Assembly (NCBI RefSeq): GCF_014191355.1
Contig: NZ_JACHWM010000016.1
Span: 97,860 to 161,859 of the forward strand
DNA length: 64,000 bases
Source: Methylobacterium sp. R2-1
Lineage (GTDB): Bacteria > Pseudomonadota > Alphaproteobacteria > Rhizobiales > Beijerinckiaceae
Direction: 5' to 3'
Position numbers and translations under genes: made by a program. This document shows, in pieces, positions 59,733 to 64,000 of the stretch. Position 1 is the first letter of the stretch, and the number at the start of each line of letters is the position of its first letter. Below the pieces are notes generated by a model. That model was not told the DNA's origin. It did not search any database and saw only the letters and a program-made list of their open reading frames with translations.

Positions 59733-61292
59733 ATGCTCAAACCGCTCGCCGCCGCGCTCGCTCTCGCGCTCGGCCTGATCTCCGCTGCATCGGCCGCCGA
59801 GTCCTGGCCGAAGTCGCGACAGCAGATCCTCGATGCGTCGGGTCGACCGCTGCTCGTGCCCCGCGTCGCCTTCTTCAAGGCCGGCACCACAACGCCTCTC
59901 GAAGTCTACTCCGACGCGGCGTTGACGAAGCCGCTCGCCCAGCCGGTGAAGGCGGATGGAACGGGCCGATTTCCGCGGGTCTACCTGCCGGCGGCGCTCT
60001 ACGCCGAGGAGGTGTTCGGCCCCCATGGGGACGTCTTGTGGCGCGACGACGGGCTCGGCTACGTGCCGCCGACAACGGCCGGCGGCGGCGGGAGCGGAAC
60101 GGTCGACCTGACCGCCATTGCCGCGACCGGTGACGTGAAGTGGCGCATGGACGCCGGGATCATGCCCGGTTGGGTGCGGATGAACGGCCGCACGCTCGGC
60201 GGCGCGGGATCGGGCGCGACGGAACTGGCCTCCGCATCCGCCTCGGCTGCCTTCTCCTACCTCTGGAACACCTTTCCCGATACGGTGGCCTCGGTTGTCG
60301 GCGGGCGCGGCACCTCGGCGTCGAGCGACTTCTCGGCTGGCAAGCAGATCGTCATCCCGACGATGCAGGGATTGCTGCAGGGCGGCCTCGACGACATGGG
60401 TTCGAGCCCGGCCGGGCGGTTCCAGACGATCACGGACCTCACGCTCAGCGCCGGCTCGACCACGGCGACGGTCTTCAACTCCGTGCGTCTCGCCATCGGC
60501 ATGACGGTGATTGCAAATGGGATCTCGGCCGGCACGACGATCACGGACATCAACGGCACGACGATCACGCTCTCGCAGCCTGCCGCAGCCGGATCGACGG
60601 GGACCGTGTCGGGTGCGCGGTTCTCGGCCCTCGGTGATGCGCAGATGCCCGGCCAGATCGGCGGCGACACCTTCACGGGGCTGTCGAACAAGAACCTGCC
60701 GGCGGTACTGCCCGGCGGCTCGGTGATCGTCGATTACCCGGCACACACATACATCACGCACGAGACCCTCGCGACGGCCTCAATCAATGGCAGCGGCATC
60801 GCGTTCTCGTGGACGCCGAACCAGATGCAATACGGCTTGGGCTTCGTGGACGATCTGAGTAACCCAGCCGCTCGCGCCACCCTCATCCGAGATGCGACGA
60901 TCCTCGACAATTCGAGCGCGCGAACCTTTGCCAGCCTGGGCGGTAAGCAACTTTTCGGGATCGACACGACGCAGGCGCTTGAGATGTCCGCGGCCCTTAT
61001 CATGAAATCCGCGCAGCGAATCTGCTTCGATGGGCCTTTCAACTGCATGGGCGCCAATGTCGTGACGGGCGGAGGGAACGTCGGCGTGTCCTTCGACGGC
61101 GGGATCAAGCCACGCACGTACAACTCTGTCGCCAGCCTTCCAACGTGCAACTTCGACGTTCTTGGGCTTCAAGCGTTCCTGTACGCTGGTGATGCAAATG
61201 CTCCGACCACTGGTGGGACTGTGAGCACCGGATCAACGGTCGTTTCTCGGCCCATCGTCTGTGACAGTGCCTCTTGGCGCTATATGAACTGA
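59733..61292 (+). CDS. Phage tail-collar/tail-fibre protein
   Basis: This 519-aa protein has a signal-like hydrophobic start (MLKPLAAALALALGLISAAS), unusual for a virion protein. A head-to-baseplate adaptor-like region follows, then a tail-collar domain (about residues 138-215; KWRMDAGIMPGWVRMNGRTL, then FPDTVASVVGGRGTSASSDF). The middle is Thr/Gly-rich beta repeats (about 235-290). The end resembles a receptor-binding tip with six or more Cys (ICFDGPFNCMGANV, PTCNFDV). It is followed by a small secreted-type protein gene ten bases downstream. Confidence 0.85.
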   Translation: MLKPLAAALALALGLISAASAAESWPKSRQQILDASGRPLLVPRVAFFKAGTTTPLEVYSDAALTKPLAQPVKADGTGRFPRVYLPAALYAEEVFGPHGDVLWRDDGLGYVPPTTAGGGGSGTVDLTAIAATGDVKWRMDAGIMPGWVRMNGRTLGGAGSGATELASASASAAFSYLWNTFPDTVASVVGGRGTSASSDFSAGKQIVIPTMQGLLQGGLDDMGSSPAGRFQTITDLTLSAGSTTATVFNSVRLAIGMTVIANGISAGTTITDINGTTITLSQPAAAGSTGTVSGARFSALGDAQMPGQIGGDTFTGLSNKNLPAVLPGGSVIVDYPAHTYITHETLATASINGSGIAFSWTPNQMQYGLGFVDDLSNPAARATLIRDATILDNSSARTFASLGGKQLFGIDTTQALEMSAALIMKSAQRICFDGPFNCMGANVVTGGGNVGVSFDGGIKPRTYNSVASLPTCNFDVLGLQAFLYAGDANAPTTGGTVSTGSTVVSRPIVCDSASWRYMN

Positions 61293-61302
61293 GGAAAAAC
61301 AA

Positions 61303-61557
61303 ATGAAGTTCTTTGTTGCTGCCGCCATGGTCGCCCTTCCTGCCGCGGCATTCGCGGCGGGACTGCCGGGATCGGGGCAGGGGCAGACCTCACCGGACCC
61401 GATGCAACAGGCGCTCGCCCACATGATCGGCGAGGCACAGCAGCGGGAAGCTGCCGCTCTCGTCCAAGTCTATGCGCTGCGGGCACAACTTGAAGCGGAG
61501 AAGAAGCGAGCGGATCAGGCCGAGGAGAATGCTGAGACCGGCAAGCCCGCCCAGTGA
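61303..61557 (+). CDS. Small exported coiled-coil phage protein
   Basis: This 84-aa protein has a signal peptide (MKFFVAAAMVALPAAAFA, cleavage before AGLPG) and a helical, probably coiled-coil C-terminus (YALRAQLEAEKKRADQAEEN). GAGGA precedes the ATG at 61303. Its place after the tail-collar gene suits a spanin- or tail-tip chaperone-like role, but this is speculation. No family is recognised. Confidence 0.65.
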   Translation: MKFFVAAAMVALPAAAFAAGLPGSGQGQTSPDPMQQALAHMIGEAQQREAAALVQVYALRAQLEAEKKRADQAEENAETGKPAQ

Positions 61558-61589
61558 CGGCGCCCGTGGATGCGCGCCGGTTAAGAGGC

Positions 61590-61964
61590 TCAGCCGGCGG
61601 CGGCTAGTGCGGCCTCGATGCTTCGCAGGAGCGCAAGCCCCTGCGCCGACGTCCATTCGGACCGATCCGCTCCGCGTTCACTTTCAAGGCTTAGCCGGAG
61701 CGAATCTGGATAGGCTTCGACGTGAGCGCTCGCGACGACGTTTCGCTCCTCCACTTCGGCCGATGGGAACCCCCGCTTCGGGGTCTCGTCCCTGCCGTCC
61801 CCGTCCCACTGTGGCGACGCGGCCCTGATCCGAGCGGCGACTAGATTAAGGGTGGCACCGTTCATCCAGAAGCGCCGAAGCTCGCCCGTACCCTTCGCGA
61901 TTACGAGATGGAAACCCGGATCGGGGGGCGCCGCCTCAAGACTGAACCGCTGCACGAATTCCAC
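61590..61964 (-). CDS. Hypothetical protein, 124 aa
   Basis: This protein starts with GTG at 61964 (MEFVQRFSLEAAPPD), has a probable AGAGGCA ribosome site and shows a mixed alpha/beta pattern (GFHLVIAKGTGELRRFWMNG; SAHVEAYPDSLRLSLESERG). No family is recalled. It is transcribed in the same direction as the Hint-domain gene upstream and lies 66 bases from it. It may be a partner or immunity-type protein of the Hint protein, which is only a positional guess. Confidence 0.6.
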   Translation of the reverse strand: MEFVQRFSLEAAPPDPGFHLVIAKGTGELRRFWMNGATLNLVAARIRAASPQWDGDGRDETPKRGFPSAEVEERNVVASAHVEAYPDSLRLSLESERGADRSEWTSAQGLALLRSIEAALAAAG

Positions 61965-62030
61965 TGCCTCTTACCCTTTGGCTCGGCCGGCCCTGATCAT
62001 GTCCGCAGTCGTTAGTGCGCTTCGGCTTCG

Positions 62031-63050
62031 CTAGGCGGCATGATCGGTGAAGCTTGTGCCTTCGTCCCAGCAGCACTGCTCGCTCAGGGCGCTGGCGAAC
62101 ACCACGTCGAGCCGCAGCCGTTCGGCCTCGACCAGCGGGCCGTCCACTACGACAGGTCGGCAGCGGCCGTTCCAGCCCGGCGCCACGAAGTCCGGGTTGT
62201 GCAGGGCATGATCGGACGCTTCCGAGAAGAAGGCCCGGTCGCCGCCGTCGATGTAGCTCTCTGCCGGCAGGCCTTCAGCGAGCAGGATGTCGTGGCTGTC
62301 GAGTTCGACGTGCCAGTAGGTGACGCTGGCGACCGGCTCACGGGTGACGGTGGTGCCGTTGATCAGGCACATCACGGGCACGAGCACGCCGCCCGCGTTG
62401 TCTGCATCAGCACCGACAAGCACAGGGTGACCGGGCGAAAGGAACAGGTCGCGGAACGGCAGGCCGTTACCGAAGGCGCCGGGATGGATGCGGATTGGCT
62501 GTTGGTCATGGTGCAGGGCCATGCCGTCGCCGTCCAAGTCTCGATGCCCGATCCAGGCGATAGGTCGGAGCGCGCCGGAGGCGGTGACGGCGAAGTCGCC
62601 GACCTGTAGCCGCTCTACGGCAATCTCACCGCGAGTCGTATGGATGCGTGTTCCTGTAACGAAGCAGACAGGTTCGAAATAAGGACCAGTTGTCATGCTG
62701 ACAATATTATTTAGTCCTGCACTTGATACCAGTGTCGTTGGTTGATAAGGCGTTGTCGGAAGTGTTGATCCGGGACCGTTCAAACTGTAATCAATGCCAG
62801 CAGAAGCAAAACTCACGCTTCCAACGCCGTAAGTGTACCTCAGGCCGCCCGCAGAATAAAACGAGTAGTTTCTTGCGAGTGTGTTGGTGGATGAATTGTA
62901 ATTTGATAAACCGGATATAGATTGATTGCCAACTGTCCCAGTTATTGCCGATACCTGATCGTTATTTTGATCAACTGTGAATTCACCCTGGACAAGCACG
63001 GCTCTTGTCATTGTGTCAGTCAACGTAAATGGAACATTTATAAGCGCCAT
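62031..63050 (-). CDS. Hint-domain protein with AT-rich N-terminal beta domain
   Basis: This 339-aa protein joins two parts of different base composition. Residues 1-125 are a Ser/Thr/Asn/Gly-rich beta region (FTLTDTMTRAVLVQGEFTVD, then SISGLSNYNSSTNTLARNYS), encoded by roughly 42-45% G+C DNA. Residues about 126-260 are a Hint domain (CFVTGTRIHTTRGEIAVERL, then QVGDFAVTASGALRPIAWIG and LSPGHPVLV, as in Hint_2), encoded by >60% G+C DNA. Cys at the Hint start and the His in the SPGHPV block are the usual catalytic residues. A tail continues to residue 339. It may self-cleave. No toxin domain is evident. Confidence 0.88.
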   Translation of the reverse strand: MALINVPFTLTDTMTRAVLVQGEFTVDQNNDQVSAITGTVGNQSISGLSNYNSSTNTLARNYSFYSAGGLRYTYGVGSVSFASAGIDYSLNGPGSTLPTTPYQPTTLVSSAGLNNIVSMTTGPYFEPVCFVTGTRIHTTRGEIAVERLQVGDFAVTASGALRPIAWIGHRDLDGDGMALHHDQQPIRIHPGAFGNGLPFRDLFLSPGHPVLVGADADNAGGVLVPVMCLINGTTVTREPVASVTYWHVELDSHDILLAEGLPAESYIDGGDRAFFSEASDHALHNPDFVAPGWNGRCRPVVVDGPLVEAERLRLDVVFASALSEQCCWDEGTSFTDHAA

Positions 63051-63221
63051 CTTCGTCTCCAGTCCAAGGTCGCCTCTTCATGCCAACAGGGCACGCTGAG
63101 GTTGCCGGAGTCGATGCCCGAAAAGCCACACTCACCTATCTTGGGTTGGTTGGGAGAGCGTCGGGCGAATAGCTGAACGCCGCAGCCCGCGGCGGTCGAC
63201 CATCGAACAATCGGACCCACC

Positions 63222-63593
63222 ATGCTCCTGCAACGCCTCGCGGTGCGGGCCGCTCTCGCTTGCCTCGTGCTCGGCGTGACGCCCGCCCGCGCCAACTGGA
63301 CCGGCACCGCGTCCTTCTACGGACACGAGTCCGGCTCCCGTCGCGCGGACGGCAAGCCGTTCGTCCCCGAGGCACTCGGCGCCGCGCACTGGACCCTGCC
63401 CCTCGGCACTCCGGTGCGTGTCACCGACCTTGCCACCGGCCGCCACGTCGATGTGCGGGTCAACGATCGCGGGCCGCATCCCCGACTTGGACGGCTGATC
63501 GATCTCTCGTTCGGGGCGGCCCGCGCCCTCGGCATCACGCATCGCGGGCTCGCCCGGGTGCGCGTCTCCCGCCTCTGGCCCTCGCCGGCCTAG
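63222..63593 (+). CDS. RlpA-like double-psi beta-barrel protein
   Basis: This 123-aa exported protein has a signal peptide (MLLQRLAVRAALACLVLGVT, ending near PARANW) and one RlpA-type DPBB domain: GTASFYGHESGSRRADGKPF, LPLGTPVRVTDLATGRHVDV and RVNDRGPHPRLGRLIDLSFG. RlpA proteins bind or cleave denuded peptidoglycan; a phage copy could aid lysis. It lies between the Hint protein and the endolysin gene. No SPOR domain is present. Confidence 0.9.
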   Translation: MLLQRLAVRAALACLVLGVTPARANWTGTASFYGHESGSRRADGKPFVPEALGAAHWTLPLGTPVRVTDLATGRHVDVRVNDRGPHPRLGRLIDLSFGAARALGITHRGLARVRVSRLWPSPA

Positions 63594-63722
63594 TCGGTCG
63601 AAACCCGGTCAAATCTAGTCCACTCGCTAAGCCTCTGATCTGGTGAGCTTTCCGCGCCGTCTGGCGGCGCCGGATCAAGCCGCGGTCAAGAACTAGTCCA
63701 CCCCCACAATCTGGAGACCACG

Positions 63723-64000
63723 ATGGCCGCGAGCCTGAACCGCGCCGCCTTCTATGCGGCCGTGCGCGCATCCATGTTCGGCGGGCGCCTGACGGCCTCG
63801 CAGGTCGCCGGCATGGATGCGATCTTCGACGCCGCGCCGTCCGTGCTCGGCACCACGTCGCTCGGGTACGCGCTGGCGACCACCTTCCACGAGACGGCGC
63901 GGACGATGCAGCCGATCGAGGAATACGGCCGGGGCAAAGGAAAGAGCTACGGGCCGACCGGCTTCTGGGGCCGCGGCTTCGTGCAGCTCACCTGGGAGAC
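63723..64000 (+). CDS. Endolysin, GH19 chitinase-like lysozyme (partial, runs off window)
   Basis: Only the first 92 codons are in view. The start MAASLNRAAFYAAVRASMFG leads into the GH19/phage lysin pattern: LGYALATTFHETARTMQPIE (catalytic Glu in FHETA) and EYGRGKGKSYGPTGFWGRGF VQLTWE. GH19-type endolysins break the glycan strand of peptidoglycan. The C-terminus is outside the window. It follows the RlpA-like gene and is part of the lysis region. Confidence 0.88.
   Translation, partial: MAASLNRAAFYAAVRASMFGGRLTASQVAGMDAIFDAAPSVLGTTSLGYALATTFHETARTMQPIEEYGRGKGKSYGPTGFWGRGFVQLTWE

Larger units (their letters stand above)
51849..64000. mobile_element. Prophage (probably deleted) integrated at tRNA-Pro, right end outside window
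   Basis: The element starts at the tRNA-Pro 3' end and contains a tyrosine integrase, AlpA-like protein, small early genes, virion genes, hicBA, tail-collar protein and lysis genes. It extends beyond the window; no second copy of the tRNA 3' end was seen up to 64000. No repressor, replication, terminase, portal, capsid or tail-tube gene is visible. An internal junction at about 55.23 kb and a triply damaged virion gene indicate decay. Confidence 0.85.

Noticed and set aside
63605..63715. Repeated CTAGTCCAC motif before the endolysin
   Set aside because: Only two short copies about 75 bases apart; not enough for a regulatory or recombination call.
1..64000. CRISPR arrays, rRNA genes, insertion sequences
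   Set aside because: No regular direct-repeat/spacer pattern, rRNA sequence or transposase-like protein was seen anywhere in the window.

Overview
The window is a high-GC (mostly well over 65% G+C) chromosomal segment of an alphaproteobacterium. It most closely fits Methylobacterium/Methylorubrum (Hyphomicrobiales). This rests on a fused transaldolase-glucose-6-phosphate isomerase, a MucR-type regulator, a NadQ-type NUDIX regulator, a NasS/NasT-controlled nitrate operon, a LuxR/LuxI pair and a recurring intergenic palindrome family. The genus is inferred from gene content, not from a search.

Layout. 1-20.7 kb is ordinary core genome: an XRE-cupin regulator, thiD and thiE, a NadQ-like regulator, a MucR-like regulator lacking a zinc cysteine, argC, an orphan modA, an overlooked 56-aa RMF-like gene, prmA, an M24 peptidase, a frameshifted DUF4258 gene with its intact DUF2283 partner, a LMW phosphatase with a fructosamine-kinase-like gene, a SbmA/BacA-like ABC exporter, and a FMN-oxidase/GST pair divergent from a LysR gene. 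20.7-30.3 kb is a nitrate/nitrite assimilation locus on the minus strand: nasT-nasS, then nrtA-nrtB-nrtC, a NirB-like FAD reductase, a NirA-type siroheme reductase and a CysJ-like flavoprotein. The nrtA leader carries a sigma-54 promoter motif, two hairpins with ANTAR-type hexaloops and an intrinsic terminator that overlaps the second hairpin. NasT-dependent antitermination is therefore readable from the sequence.

31-47.5 kb holds a GH15 glucoamylase/trehalase-like gene, transketolase and the tal-pgi fusion (sugar-phosphate metabolism), DedA, a soluble PAS chemoreceptor, an unusual MBL-fold protein with a zinc ribbon, an RND efflux pair and a rhodanese. 47.5-51.5 kb contains a GT4 glycosyltransferase, a PAS-like protein, and an acyl-homoserine-lactone synthase with its LuxR regulator.

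51.85 kb to the right edge is a prophage or prophage remnant integrated beside tRNA-Pro(GGG). A tyrosine integrase, an AlpA-like protein, a ppGpp-hydrolase-like HD protein, an ASCH protein and a DUF3268 protein lie on the minus strand. They abut, at about 55.23 kb, the truncated tail of a virion gene on the plus strand. Virion genes follow (one carrying a nonsense codon and two frameshifts), then hicBA, a tail-collar protein, a two-composition Hint-domain protein, an RlpA-like protein and a GH19-type endolysin that runs off the window. No repressor, replication, terminase, portal or capsid gene is visible, so a large internal deletion is likely.
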